Shown in pieces: positions 55,566 through 64,000 of a stretch of DNA of 64,000 nucleotides. Source of the stretch: Promethearchaeota archaeon (GTDB lineage: Archaea; Asgardarchaeota; Lokiarchaeia; Sigyniarchaeales; SOKP01); contig SHMW01000010.1 in the NCBI GenBank assembly GCA_008080735.1, positions 24,976-88,975 of the forward strand, written 5' to 3'. Positions within the stretch are counted from its first letter, which is position 1; every line of letters begins with the position of its first letter. The notes under the pieces are model-generated. The model was given only the letters and a program-made list of their open reading frames with translations, ran no database searches and had not been told where the DNA came from. Made by a program: the position numbers and the translations under genes.

Positions 55566-56134
55566 ATTTCGATAAAAACGAACTTTTTGGAGCGGCTCTA
55601 ATTGGGTTTGATATGATCGATGGACCTTTTCTTAAGTGGAAAAAGGAATTTAAGGAGAAAGATGAAGTGGTAAAATTGGATGATTTTGCGATGAATTTCT
55701 ATTTATCCTTTCGCGGGGGGAATTCGGGAAAAAAGCCAAGAGCAATCCTTTATGATAAATTCTATATTGTTGCATTCCCAAAAGACCTTGAATTATGCTG
55801 CTTATTTATGAAACCAAAAGGGATTGAAGCAAATATCACTAAGCTCAACAAAATAGCCTCCAGAATTATGATAGAAATGGACGAGGACGAAGAGTGTGAG
55901 AGTGATGAAAAGAATCAAAAAACTGATACTGATTCTGACGAGGATACCATAGAGGAAATTAAGAGATTAATTCTCAATATGTTGAATGATACGAAAATGA
56001 GCACTCCCGAAATGAGAAAATATTTTAAGCTTACTAATGCGGAGATTTGGAAGATTATGTCGGATCTGGAAAGTTCTAAGAAAGTTGTACGTGCAGGTAA
56101 AAAAGGAAGAGCTCAGTTATGGACCGTTCCCTAA
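55562..56134 (+). CDS. Longin-like domain fused to a winged helix
   Basis: 190 residues. Residues 1-105 resemble a longin fold (F-G-A-A-L-I-G-F-D-M-I-D-G-P-F-L-K-W, then L-Y-D-K-F-Y-I-V-A-F). An acidic linker (about 108-132) leads to a C-terminal winged helix (M-S-T-P-E-M-R-K-Y-F-K-L … V-V-R-A-G-K-K-G-R). It overlaps the Arf-like GTPase gene by four bases and has CGGAGGAAC upstream, so it is a strong candidate effector or regulator of that GTPase, perhaps linking it to DNA or to another wHTH-mediated complex. The mechanism is inference. Confidence 0.75.
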   Translation: MNFDKNELFGAALIGFDMIDGPFLKWKKEFKEKDEVVKLDDFAMNFYLSFRGGNSGKKPRAILYDKFYIVAFPKDLELCCLFMKPKGIEANITKLNKIASRIMIEMDEDEECESDEKNQKTDTDSDEDTIEEIKRLILNMLNDTKMSTPEMRKYFKLTNAEIWKIMSDLESSKKVVRAGKKGRAQLWTVP

Positions 56135-56142
56135 TCTCTACC

Positions 56143-56150
56143 TTTTTTTT
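56143..56150 (+). terminator. Oligo-T terminator of the GTPase operon
   Basis: A run of eight T residues 9 bases after the stop codon, between convergent genes. Oligo-T tracts are the usual archaeal termination signal. Confidence 0.4.
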
Positions 56151-56198
56151 AATCCAAATTTCATTTTTAAAATGGCTAAAAACAGATAATATGATACC

Positions 56199-57011
56199 TC
56201 AAATTTTTCTGTGAATCCATTCTTTTTCTTTTGTAAGCATTCTGGAAAACATCATATAACAGATATCTGGAAGTTCCTTATCTTGATTATGAATGGTAAT
56301 ATATCTGAGGATGTGATTGAGGAAAAAGATTCCGACAAGTTCAATATGATAACTACCAATCTTTTCGAGATTTTCGCCCGAATAGGAGATGTCTAACTCA
56401 TTTTGACTGTCGTTGTAAATAATTTCGACATAAATCTTTGGAAAGACTTCTTTCTTGAACCTCCATCCTGTCGTCGTTTTCCATACTTTTGCCCCTAAGA
56501 ATTCCTCAAGTGGTTTCTGGTCTTCTTGAGTCAAAAATTTAAAGGGCTCTTTTCTCTGCTTTAGTACCTTCTGCATCAGCTCCGTCATTTGGTCATATTT
56601 CTTTTCAAAAGGTTCTTTTCCTTTAATCCGGCGTTCGATAAAATCCATTATGATGTCAATATAGGTGGCACTATCTTCTCCAGGCACCCAATGGACTCTT
56701 TCTCCCGAAAAGAGAAATTGAAATTCAGCTTCAATTCCCATGCCAAACTCATCCCCCAAATAACTATATGCCATGTGAATATTTACTTCGGGAAACATCT
56801 CTTTGGTAATTGTCCAATCCTCACTGAATCCAATATTTTCGATTACCCCACCGATATCTTCACGGATAATTTCTTCAATTTTGTCTTTATCTGTGTCGAC
56901 GAATAATTTATGTTTCGCTTTGCTGATATCCTCAAGTTCTTTCTCGTGAGGTCCACGGACCCCCGTGGCATCGATTTGTCCCACTGTAATATACCTTGAT
57001 TTTTTAGTCAT
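56199..57011 (-). CDS. Uncharacterised protein with internal duplication
   Basis: 270 residues, not recognised. The two halves look alike: T-K-E-M-F-P-E-V-N-I-H … F-L-F-S-G-E-R-V … I-D-I-I-M-D-F-I-E-R-R-I in the first, and K-K-E-V-F-P-K-I-Y-V-E … I-S-Y-S-G-E-N-L … F-L-N-H-I-L-R-Y-I in the second. Each has strand, strand, helix order. No membrane segment. Function unknown. Confidence 0.65.
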   Translation of the reverse strand: MTKKSRYITVGQIDATGVRGPHEKELEDISKAKHKLFVDTDKDKIEEIIREDIGGVIENIGFSEDWTITKEMFPEVNIHMAYSYLGDEFGMGIEAEFQFLFSGERVHWVPGEDSATYIDIIMDFIERRIKGKEPFEKKYDQMTELMQKVLKQRKEPFKFLTQEDQKPLEEFLGAKVWKTTTGWRFKKEVFPKIYVEIIYNDSQNELDISYSGENLEKIGSYHIELVGIFFLNHILRYITIHNQDKELPDICYMMFSRMLTKEKEWIHRKI

Positions 57012-57045
57012 ATTTGTTTCACACTAATCTTATCTATATTGTAAA

Positions 57046-58386
57046 TTATGCTCCTTTTTTTTTGAATTTTGCGACAAAAAATCCTTTCGTACCGTGGAGT
57101 GCGGGAAACAATCTTCCCATTCCTTCTGGTAATGTATCATTTATTCGATATGGATCAGAAAAATATTCTGGTAGATCCATTGGTATAAGCTTGTCAAGTA
57201 AATGTTTTGTTTGTAATTCTCCTTCTTCCGCATAGAGACTACAAGTCGAGTATACTAAAGTTCCTCCAGGTCTTAGGTGAGAGAATGCCGATTTTATCAA
57301 TTTCTCTTGGAGAGTTACGTTTTGATACAGAAAAGAACGATTTTGCCTCCATTTTAGTTCTGGATGTGAGGAAAAGGTTCCGCTTCCCGTGCAAGGGGCA
57401 TCCAACAAGATTTTGTCGAACTTAGTATCATTCCGCAGAGGGGGATCAATGCTGTCCCCGTTCATAATAGAAACACTAGAAGTTTTATAACTTTTAAGCA
57501 TGTCTTTCATTTCATAAACCCTTGCCAAATCAAAATCCACCGCAACAATCGTGTTTTGATTAAAGCAGAGATTTGAAAGCAAGATTGTTTTAATCCCAGG
57601 AGCAGCGCACATATCCAAGATAGAATCTTTCTTCTCGGGAGATAATAATCTAGCAATATAGGCGGAGCCTTTATCCAGAATTAGCAGATTACTTCTTTTA
57701 TAAAATCGAGTTTGGAGTATCTGGGAAACATGTGTTGAGGGAATTATAAACATTGAATTTATAATGGGATCTTCCGAAAAAGGAATTTTCTTTTCTATTA
57801 GAAATGCTTTAAAATTCTCTTTAAGATCATTCTTTATATTTCGCTGGATTTCAATTATAGCGATAGCTGTTTTTAGGTTTTCGGGTGTATCTAACTTTTC
57901 CATATTTTCAACGATAAAGTTAGGTTGTAGGTATGGCTTCAATCTTCGCAAGACAAAAGTAGGAATTGCCTTATCGATGCTGATTTTTTCTAAAATAGAT
58001 TTATTTGAAAACGCCTTTGTCCAGGAAAACGTTTGAAGTTTGCTGTAAAAATTCAACAATGATTTTTTACTCCGATTTGGAACGTGAAGCTTTATGAAAG
58101 GCTGTAAATCGTTAAGAATTTTCTCAAATGTCGCATTTTCCCAGAATTTGCGATAAATAATGAGAAAATATAGCGCTTTAATAGTGGTTGTTATATCTAC
58201 AGTGTGTTTGACGGCCCTAATCGTGTAGCTGTAAATAAAATTTATTTTATTCCAATATCTAACGATTTCGCTATAATAATGAATAGAAGTTCGGTCTTTA
58301 CGAACCTTTTCGGATAATGGGAACGTTTCTGAGTTCAAGAATCGGATTAAAAGACCTATCACTCGTTGTAACGAATCTTGGTTCAT
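57046..58386 (-). CDS. NOL1/NOP2/Sun-family RNA m5C methyltransferase
   Basis: 446 residues. The SAM-binding domain has D-M-C-A-A-P-G-I-K-T (residue about 265), V-D-F-D-L-A-R, D-A-P-C-T-G-S-G and Y-S-T-C-S, the last two holding the catalytic cysteines. The N-terminal 230 residues include a NusB-like helical domain and a PUA-like or RRM-like part. The family methylates C5 of cytosine in tRNA or rRNA. The exact target cannot be read from the sequence. Confidence 0.92.
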   Translation of the reverse strand: MNQDSLQRVIGLLIRFLNSETFPLSEKVRKDRTSIHYYSEIVRYWNKINFIYSYTIRAVKHTVDITTTIKALYFLIIYRKFWENATFEKILNDLQPFIKLHVPNRSKKSLLNFYSKLQTFSWTKAFSNKSILEKISIDKAIPTFVLRRLKPYLQPNFIVENMEKLDTPENLKTAIAIIEIQRNIKNDLKENFKAFLIEKKIPFSEDPIINSMFIIPSTHVSQILQTRFYKRSNLLILDKGSAYIARLLSPEKKDSILDMCAAPGIKTILLSNLCFNQNTIVAVDFDLARVYEMKDMLKSYKTSSVSIMNGDSIDPPLRNDTKFDKILLDAPCTGSGTFSSHPELKWRQNRSFLYQNVTLQEKLIKSAFSHLRPGGTLVYSTCSLYAEEGELQTKHLLDKLIPMDLPEYFSDPYRINDTLPEGMGRLFPALHGTKGFFVAKFKKKGA

Positions 58387-58468
58387 TGATTTTGAAAAAA
58401 ATTATAAAGAATTGGGGAATAAATCGGTAAATGTTAAATAAAAAAAGAGTTAAGAAATTATAAATCTA

Positions 58469-61400
58469 TTACTGATACGAAAATTGAAAGCTTCTGAGAT
58501 AGTTCTCCTTCTTCAAGTTAATTATGGTACTTATGACCTTATTTCTCGGCTCATCTCTACCCACCATCCCAAAGCTCAAGAGATCGGAAAAAAAGAAATA
58601 CTCCTTTTCTTTTTGTATCTCATTAGCCAACTCTATTAGATCTTTTTCTAAATTATCAAGGTCGTCAGAGTCTTTATTTTGGTTAGTCTTTAGCGGATAC
58701 ATCAAAGAGATATTAAAATATTTTTCAACCAGTTTATCAGCTCCCTTAAACACGGATGTATCTCCTTTGAATGAGGTGATGAGGTTCTGGTATCGATCTT
58801 CGAACTCTTTTGTGAATTGAATTTGTTGCTCTTTCAAGTATTCGGAAGGCTGTTGCTCGGCAATTAATGCGATTCGTACATAATCCCCATCAGTTAAATT
58901 GATATGAAAATCATAGTAATTCATTTCAAACCCTTTTGCTTGTTTGGATAAGCCGTTCTTCTTAAATTCTCGCTTAAATGACGAAATTGCGTGTAAAAAT
59001 CCGCTTATTAGGTCTGGGTCTAACTTCTCAGAGGATATTTGCTGACTGTATATGGCGACACCAACCTCCTTATGAATGATCATAATATAGGAAAGTTTGA
59101 GGAGATCTTCAAGAATCATCGCATCCGTTTTCCATTTTTCTCTCAATCGCTCCATTTTTCTATGTCTAAGTACCATATACCCTGAGATACCTAAAATGAT
59201 CGCGATAAAGAGCGGGCTTAACATTATCATTGTGTCTAGAAATAATGTAACGCCATTTATCACTCTAAATTTCGTTGATGATGATTCCGATACTGCATAG
59301 ACATTTTCTTCGGCACATTGTACCCGTATGTAATATCCTCTTCCAGTTTCCTTCAAATCCAAATTGACTGAGGCTATCCCGTTCTCATCGGTTATGACGG
59401 GAAATTGATCTACAACTTGATCACTTGGATTCATCACTTGAAAATAAATCTTCAAATTAGTTATGGCCGTCCCGTTATCACCAGTCACATTCACGGAAAA
59501 GTATTGATTGCCCGCCATATATTCAGACGCAAATCCCGAAAGAAATTCTATTGTTGGTTTAATTTTATAGATTTCATAGGTTCCATTGACATCAAACCGA
59601 ACAAAGGGCCATATGGAAGTAATAACAAATTCATAATAGCCCCCCTCTGCAAAACCATTTTCTATTTCTGATTCCCAAGAACCTTGCTGAAGTCCATAGT
59701 TATTCACTTTCAAGCCATTTACTTCCATACCCAGATATTCGGGAGTGGTATCACCTTCGTCTACTCCAAACCCGATTTTCGAAGTGATGTCCGATGAAAT
59801 TAAATTCCGGATGTATATATATAAACTGACTTCATCTATACTCACATTAAATCCTTCAATTGTATCACTATTATACCTCAATCTCATTCTAAATAGATTA
59901 TCCGCTGATTCATTTAGTAATCTTAAAAATATCCAAGTTAAACTTGTATCAATTTCGGTGATGATTGTTTTTTCATTGTTATGTGCATAAGTTTTATTTT
60001 CGCTAATAGGAATCCAAGTATAATTTTCAAAAATTACCTCAAATGGACCTGTATCCATCTCTCCTTTGTAAACTTCTAAAATGGCATGTGTTAAATCTAC
60101 TTGATTTTGAAAACTAGTATTAGAGCTTATCCTAACCTCCATCTTGGGTAAATAAGGGTAAGGATACTTTACTAACCAATCGTAGAAATTAACATCCCAG
60201 AGGGAATTATTAAATTCATTTAAAATATTAAAATTAAATTCTGCTGTTAAATTATTCGAATCTGCTTGTAAATTCAAATATTCATTATCATTTTCGAAAA
60301 TTGTTGATAATTCATAATTCCCTTGGCCCTTATTTGTATCATTTTCAACTATTAGCTTATTTGGGTGCTCCAAATTCTCAATGAGAGGATCATATTTTTG
60401 AATTTCTGTTAGAGAGTCTATTTCACCAATTTCAATAGTAAGTTTATCAATGCTAACATTAAAGCTTCCATTCCCATTACCAGTATATTCAAACATGAAT
60501 CTTAAATTATTGTTATCGTTACTATTAATCCATTTAAGGAATTCAATTTTTTCATTTGGATCTCTTATTTCATAAGTCATGAGCTCTGAATTGTTGTTTT
60601 TTAAGTTAAAAAAATGAGAAATGTTTTGCCATCCAACTATAAAAGGTTGTTCAAAATTCCAAGCATATAGAGTTCCATCCTCAATATTTTCAGGGTGAGA
60701 TACATTTAGAGCTAGAGAAATTTCAATCTTAAAGAGTTTCGTATAGTGATTCAAATACCAATCTATCAATCCAAAAAAACCAAGAAATCCAAGAGCTTCA
60801 TCATATAAATCATGATAAGTACCTTCATAATTACGCAGATCCTCTAAATTGAAATCAGTAATAAATTTGACGTTATTAGACTCATTAGCAACAATATATT
60901 CATTTCCATCCATGTGTTCGACAAAAGAAGTCGGGTCTCCATCTTGTAGGGTTCCCTCTTCTTCCGTGGTGTTGACAACATTATTAAGAGTATAATTATC
61001 AAATATGAAATCGGGAGATTGGGCAAATATTTCTCCCTCTCCGATATCATCAGCTGCACCCTCATCAAGATTGAAATAGAGAAATTTTGGACCTCCTCCG
61101 TTATCAGTATCATCAGGTGGTATTTTTACGCGAAATGCAAACCAATATTTATCTATTCCATCCTCAAAAGTATGTTTGGTGTTTGAAATATTTAGAAATA
61201 CGGGACCATAATCAGAGGATTTAAAATCAAAAGTCACCCATTCGGGATAAATCTTGATAGGATGTGGTTTTTGAACCTTTCCCAGGGTTTCATTCGGGTT
61301 GGGCGTTCCAACCTCATCATCCGAACAATTTACAATCGCAACCTCCCACGAATTTTCATCCGTAAAATAAGTCTTATTGTTAATATCCTGAATTAAAATA

Positions 61401-61819
61401 GTCACATTATTGACATACTGACTCATTCTCACATAAAATTTTTGATACACATATATCGAGCCGTTCGGAGAGCTCCTGACCGAATCTGAGAATTCAGTTT
61501 CAATATTTTTTGTATAATTCAGCGCAGAGAGATTCTCAAAATTCATTTTCGCATAGGAAAGATGATGATTTGGTAGAAAAAGTCGGGGTGGTTCATTTAA
61601 TGCGGGATTTATAGTATCAATTAAGCAATCGGTATCAGTTTGAGTTATATTGGTGAAGACTTTATTTTCTCTGTTTATCTCGTTCAGAGAGAGATTTTCA
61701 GCATAATTGATTCTCATCGGATTTTGATAAACACAAAGAGCAAGAGGAACGATAAGCGACAAAAATAATATACTTACCACTAAATAACTTTTATTCACAC
61801 TTTTCATAAACAATCCCAT
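58469..61819 (-). CDS. Large surface protein with cytosolic longin-like domain
   Basis: 1116 residues. A signal peptide or anchor (about 10-32) is followed by about 820 residues of extracellular beta-rich sequence with many N-x-S/T sites and an Ig-like segment (about 770-850: N-V-T-G-D-N-G-T-A-I-T-N-L-K-I, D-E-N-G-I-A-S-V). One membrane helix follows at about 860-883, then a 228-residue cytosolic tail. The tail begins with L-L-K-L-S-Y-I-M-I-I-H-K-E-V-G-V-A-I and S-G-F-L-H-A-I-S-S-F-K-R-E-F, the same pattern as the soluble longin-like proteins at 4.2 and 32.9 kb. It may end in a winged-helix-like segment. This resembles a single-pass receptor. ATG 61819 or 61807 could start it. Confidence 0.82.
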   Translation of the reverse strand: MGLFMKSVNKSYLVVSILFLSLIVPLALCVYQNPMRINYAENLSLNEINRENKVFTNITQTDTDCLIDTINPALNEPPRLFLPNHHLSYAKMNFENLSALNYTKNIETEFSDSVRSSPNGSIYVYQKFYVRMSQYVNNVTILIQDINNKTYFTDENSWEVAIVNCSDDEVGTPNPNETLGKVQKPHPIKIYPEWVTFDFKSSDYGPVFLNISNTKHTFEDGIDKYWFAFRVKIPPDDTDNGGGPKFLYFNLDEGAADDIGEGEIFAQSPDFIFDNYTLNNVVNTTEEEGTLQDGDPTSFVEHMDGNEYIVANESNNVKFITDFNLEDLRNYEGTYHDLYDEALGFLGFFGLIDWYLNHYTKLFKIEISLALNVSHPENIEDGTLYAWNFEQPFIVGWQNISHFFNLKNNNSELMTYEIRDPNEKIEFLKWINSNDNNNLRFMFEYTGNGNGSFNVSIDKLTIEIGEIDSLTEIQKYDPLIENLEHPNKLIVENDTNKGQGNYELSTIFENDNEYLNLQADSNNLTAEFNFNILNEFNNSLWDVNFYDWLVKYPYPYLPKMEVRISSNTSFQNQVDLTHAILEVYKGEMDTGPFEVIFENYTWIPISENKTYAHNNEKTIITEIDTSLTWIFLRLLNESADNLFRMRLRYNSDTIEGFNVSIDEVSLYIYIRNLISSDITSKIGFGVDEGDTTPEYLGMEVNGLKVNNYGLQQGSWESEIENGFAEGGYYEFVITSIWPFVRFDVNGTYEIYKIKPTIEFLSGFASEYMAGNQYFSVNVTGDNGTAITNLKIYFQVMNPSDQVVDQFPVITDENGIASVNLDLKETGRGYYIRVQCAEENVYAVSESSSTKFRVINGVTLFLDTMIMLSPLFIAIILGISGYMVLRHRKMERLREKWKTDAMILEDLLKLSYIMIIHKEVGVAIYSQQISSEKLDPDLISGFLHAISSFKREFKKNGLSKQAKGFEMNYYDFHINLTDGDYVRIALIAEQQPSEYLKEQQIQFTKEFEDRYQNLITSFKGDTSVFKGADKLVEKYFNISLMYPLKTNQNKDSDDLDNLEKDLIELANEIQKEKEYFFFSDLLSFGMVGRDEPRNKVISTIINLKKENYLRSFQFSYQ

Positions 61820-62033
61820 GACTCAACAAATTTGTATATTACTACATAGTAATTATGGATTGATTTTTAAATCTTAGGTTTCTATTCGAATAGAAATTCG
61901 CGTGGATTAGAAGAAAAAAAGCAGGCTCCTCAGAAATGGAGAATCAAGTTAGATATTGAGAAGTCTGGTAGTTTTTCATGGATCTAATCGGTAGGGCATA
62001 AAACAAAATGCAGTTAATTACATATTATATAGT

Positions 62034-62735
62034 TTATAATAAAATTTTCAAGCCCTTGCTTTCCAATCGACTAACAGTTTGAGGGATTTGGGTTATATTA
62101 TTTCGTATGAGTTTAAATAATCGCAAGGATTTCATGGTTCCAATCTCATTTGGAATTGATTGAATGTTATTAAAACTAAGATCGAGCACCTCAAGTCGTT
62201 TCAATTCCGAAATGATGTCTGGAATTTTGAGTATATGATTGCCTATCAAATCTAATTCGCGGAGATTCTTCAATGAAGATAATGATTCAGGTAAATATTC
62301 AAGATAATTCCACGCGAGATTGAGCGTTCGTAAGTTCTTCAAATGGGTTAGCACTTCGGGAAATTCATATAATCCCATTTTAAATAGGCTAAGTCCAGAA
62401 ATTGTCCCATCCTCAATCGAGAACCCAACAGAATTATAGCTAATCGAGGGTAAAAGCGGCAATTCCCTCTCAAAGCTAATCTCCAAAATTTTGAGAATAT
62501 CACTTTCTTTCTTGGATAGTTGATTCCGAAGATATTCAGCTTCGTTTTTCCGCTTTAGATTATCATAACATAAACAACAATAAAATTCAAGAGAATTACA
62601 TTGCCATAACTCAATCACCCTTTCTTTCGAGAGGTCTTTATTTTTGAAATAAAATTCACCGAACTCAATTGGTCTTTTGCACTGATAACACATCCGTTTT
62701 TTAAAGTCTCGTGGTTTGGGAAATTGAAAGCTCAT
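62034..62735 (-). CDS. Zinc-finger leucine-rich repeat protein
   Basis: 233 residues. The N-terminal 60 residues hold C-Y-Q-C … W-Q-C … C-C-L-C, enough for a zinc finger. The C-terminal 130 residues are about five bacterial/plant-type LRRs (L-x-x-L-x-x-L-D-L-x-x-N-x-L-x-x-L-P-x). This differs from the SDS22-type repeats at 10.3 kb. Probably a cytosolic interaction protein. Confidence 0.82.
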   Translation of the reverse strand: MSFQFPKPRDFKKRMCYQCKRPIEFGEFYFKNKDLSKERVIELWQCNSLEFYCCLCYDNLKRKNEAEYLRNQLSKKESDILKILEISFERELPLLPSISYNSVGFSIEDGTISGLSLFKMGLYEFPEVLTHLKNLRTLNLAWNYLEYLPESLSSLKNLRELDLIGNHILKIPDIISELKRLEVLDLSFNNIQSIPNEIGTMKSLRLFKLIRNNITQIPQTVSRLESKGLKILL

Positions 62736-63035
62736 ATATGAGAAATTCGAATTTAAGATATTTTATTAGGAAACAGAAAAAAGGGAATATAAACCTTTTT
62801 TTTATAATTGAAAGGAAACTCCGATTTAAACCCAATATGAAAACTTCATGATTTAGAAAAAACGCCAGAAGAGTCTGGTATATCCGATAAGATGGTTATT
62901 ATCAATTCTCATCCAAATCACAGGATTTCAGGCAAGAAAACCCAATGGTTTTTCTATGAGTTCTCATTAAATTGTATAATTAGAAAATTGCTTCCAATTT
63001 ATTTAAAGGAATGAATTTGACAAGGTGAAATTATT
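62736..63035. other. Intergenic region without recognisable gene
   Basis: 300 bases between divergent genes. A 40-codon frame at 62892-63014 was judged non-coding. Nothing else was seen except the CAAGGTGA ribosome-binding sequence before ATG 63036. Confidence 0.5.
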
Positions 63036-63791
63036 ATGTGGTTAATATTACTTGTATGGTTTGTCGTTATTATCGTGTCTACAGTATTTATCAGTCAATA
63101 CATTAAAATGAGCCAACGTTCGGATGTGGCGATAGCGTTTTATGTACTGTTTATCACGATGTCGCAGATTCTGGCCGCGAAAATTGGAGACTTTAGTATT
63201 GGAACCTTCACAATAGCTGCCCCCGTTGCCGTGCTGATCTTCCCGTTTACCTTTCAGATTACAGATATGGTTAATGAAGCATTTGGAAGAAAAGAGGTTC
63301 ATAAAATGATTTTCATCGCTTTCATCACACAAATTCTCATGACGATTTTTATTTGGTTTAGCATCGAGATTACCCCATTTATTTTCTGGGGAGATAATCC
63401 CGCAGAGACAAACACATTACAAACCTTTTGGACTAGCTTCTTCGGGTCGACAATTAGAATCACCGCCGCTTCCTGGATCTCGTTTATCATTACCGAAAAT
63501 CTTGACGCGCTGGTCTATTCTAAGATTAAAAAGCTCACCAAGGGTAAAAACTTGTGGATTCGAAACGTATTCAGCGATATTCCAATGTTGGCGCTTGACA
63601 GCTTTATCTTTGTAACGATTGCATTCTTAGGAATAACCGACATCTGGCCCTTAATTTTAGGGCAATTACTTACCAAATGGTTTTTTGGTGTATTGGACAC
63701 TCCTTTTATCTATCTGGCACGCGGCATTATCGAAGATAGGATAGATCCTCTGGGAAAAGTTATAAATAAATTCAAATTCGTTGGGAAATAG
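63036..63791 (+). CDS. yhhQ: Queuosine-precursor transporter (YhhQ/VUT family)
   Basis: 251 residues with six predicted membrane helices. A-A-P-V-A-V-L-I-F-P-F-T-F-Q-I-T-D-M-V-N-E-A-F-G is the VUT/YhhQ signature, and L-D-S-F-I-F-V-T-I-A-F-L-G is the later conserved helix. The family imports 7-deazaguanine precursors for queuosine (in archaea possibly for archaeosine). AAGGTGA lies nine bases upstream of ATG 63036. Confidence 0.9.
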   Translation: MWLILLVWFVVIIVSTVFISQYIKMSQRSDVAIAFYVLFITMSQILAAKIGDFSIGTFTIAAPVAVLIFPFTFQITDMVNEAFGRKEVHKMIFIAFITQILMTIFIWFSIEITPFIFWGDNPAETNTLQTFWTSFFGSTIRITAASWISFIITENLDALVYSKIKKLTKGKNLWIRNVFSDIPMLALDSFIFVTIAFLGITDIWPLILGQLLTKWFFGVLDTPFIYLARGIIEDRIDPLGKVINKFKFVGK

Positions 63792-63894
63792 TCTCATATG
63801 GTTAATTCTTTTCTATTCTTTTTTTATAAAAATAAGATTAAATTTTAAAATATTTATTTAATTTCAATCCCACATTATATTCAGATAGAGAATT

Positions 63895-64000
63895 ATGACA
63901 CAAGATAAACCAAAAACAGGATTTTTTCGAGTAAGTGGTTTGGTTCTCTTCTTTTTTACGGTCTTGGTTACAGTCTTGGCATGGATTACCTATGGATCTC
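63895..64000 (+). CDS. Membrane protein, 3' truncated by window end
   Basis: ATG 63895 opens M-T-Q-D-K-P-K-T-G-F-F-R-V-S-G-L-V-L-F followed by a hydrophobic helix (V-L-V-T-V-L-A-W-I). Only 35 codons are visible, so the family cannot be assigned. Confidence 0.5.
   Translation, partial: MTQDKPKTGFFRVSGLVLFFFTVLVTVLAWITYGS

Noticed and set aside
62892..63014. 40-codon frame upstream of the queuosine-precursor transporter
   Set aside because: No ribosome binding site, unremarkable composition, and its end lies in the leader of yhhQ.
1..64000. CRISPR arrays, insertion sequences, tRNA and rRNA genes
   Set aside because: No direct-repeat array, transposase-like protein, or tRNA-type TψC sequence was noticed on either strand; a dedicated tRNA scan could not be run.

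Overview
The window is AT-rich (about one-third G+C by eye), densely coding DNA from an archaeon, most likely an Asgard archaeon of the Lokiarchaeia type. The archaeal core signature is intronless RtcB, a DUF2070 membrane protein, PAC2 and an Mre11-like nuclease. The Asgard signature is an Arf-like small GTPase co-transcribed with a longin-like/winged-helix protein, several other longin/roadblock-like proteins, SDS22-type leucine-rich repeats, many small zinc ribbons, and selenoprotein genes whose 3' ends carry eukaryote-like SECIS hairpins. The assignment is inference from gene content; no rRNA or tRNA gene was seen.

Layout. 0-7 kb: end of a LigD-type 3'-phosphoesterase, a B12-dependent ribonucleotide reductase broken by one in-frame TAA, rtcB, a longin-like protein, a MOT1-type anion transporter and a histidine kinase. 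7-10.2 kb, minus strand: a redox/zinc-ribbon island with two ordinary mini zinc ribbons, an M23-like surface protein and three UGA-containing genes (two peroxiredoxin-like, one 38-residue zinc ribbon), each followed by the same hairpin (AUGA, 8-bp stem, A-rich loop, UGAC). 10-17 kb: an LRR protein, two tandem MFS paralogues and two tandem glutamate-type dehydrogenases. 17-25.6 kb: a CooC-like ATPase with a cysteine-rich partner, SCP2-domain proteins, a GlcD/GlcF-type oxidoreductase pair and an ArsR-like regulator. 25.6-32 kb: DUF3795, an Mre11-like nuclease, a hotdog thioesterase plus ILVBL-like TPP enzyme operon, and a TatD hydrolase. 32-49 kb: longin-like and membrane proteins, transporters, an alcohol dehydrogenase, an alpha/beta hydrolase, a nucleotidyltransferase, an old-yellow-enzyme-type reductase, PAC2 and several unrecognised small genes. 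49-56 kb, plus strand: DUF2070, two paralogous seven-helix membrane proteins flanking a GPH-type symporter, then the GTPase/longin pair. 56-64 kb: a duplicated-domain protein, an RNA m5C methyltransferase, a 1116-residue surface protein with a cytosolic longin-like domain, a zinc-finger LRR protein, a queuosine-precursor transporter and the start of another membrane protein.

How it fits together. The strongest and most unusual signal is the selenoprotein island at 8.5-10.2 kb: in-frame UGA codons fall at redox or metal-binding cysteine positions in three neighbouring genes, and the three 3' hairpins support one another by shared architecture with different, compensating stem sequences. A second theme is small-GTPase-type regulation: a recurrent longin-like module appears in soluble proteins and as the cytosolic tail of a large surface protein. 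Metabolically the window points to an anaerobic organism handling amino acids and acyl-CoA or hydroxy acids (glutamate dehydrogenases, GlcD/F, 2-hydroxyacyl-CoA-lyase-like enzyme, enoate reductase).
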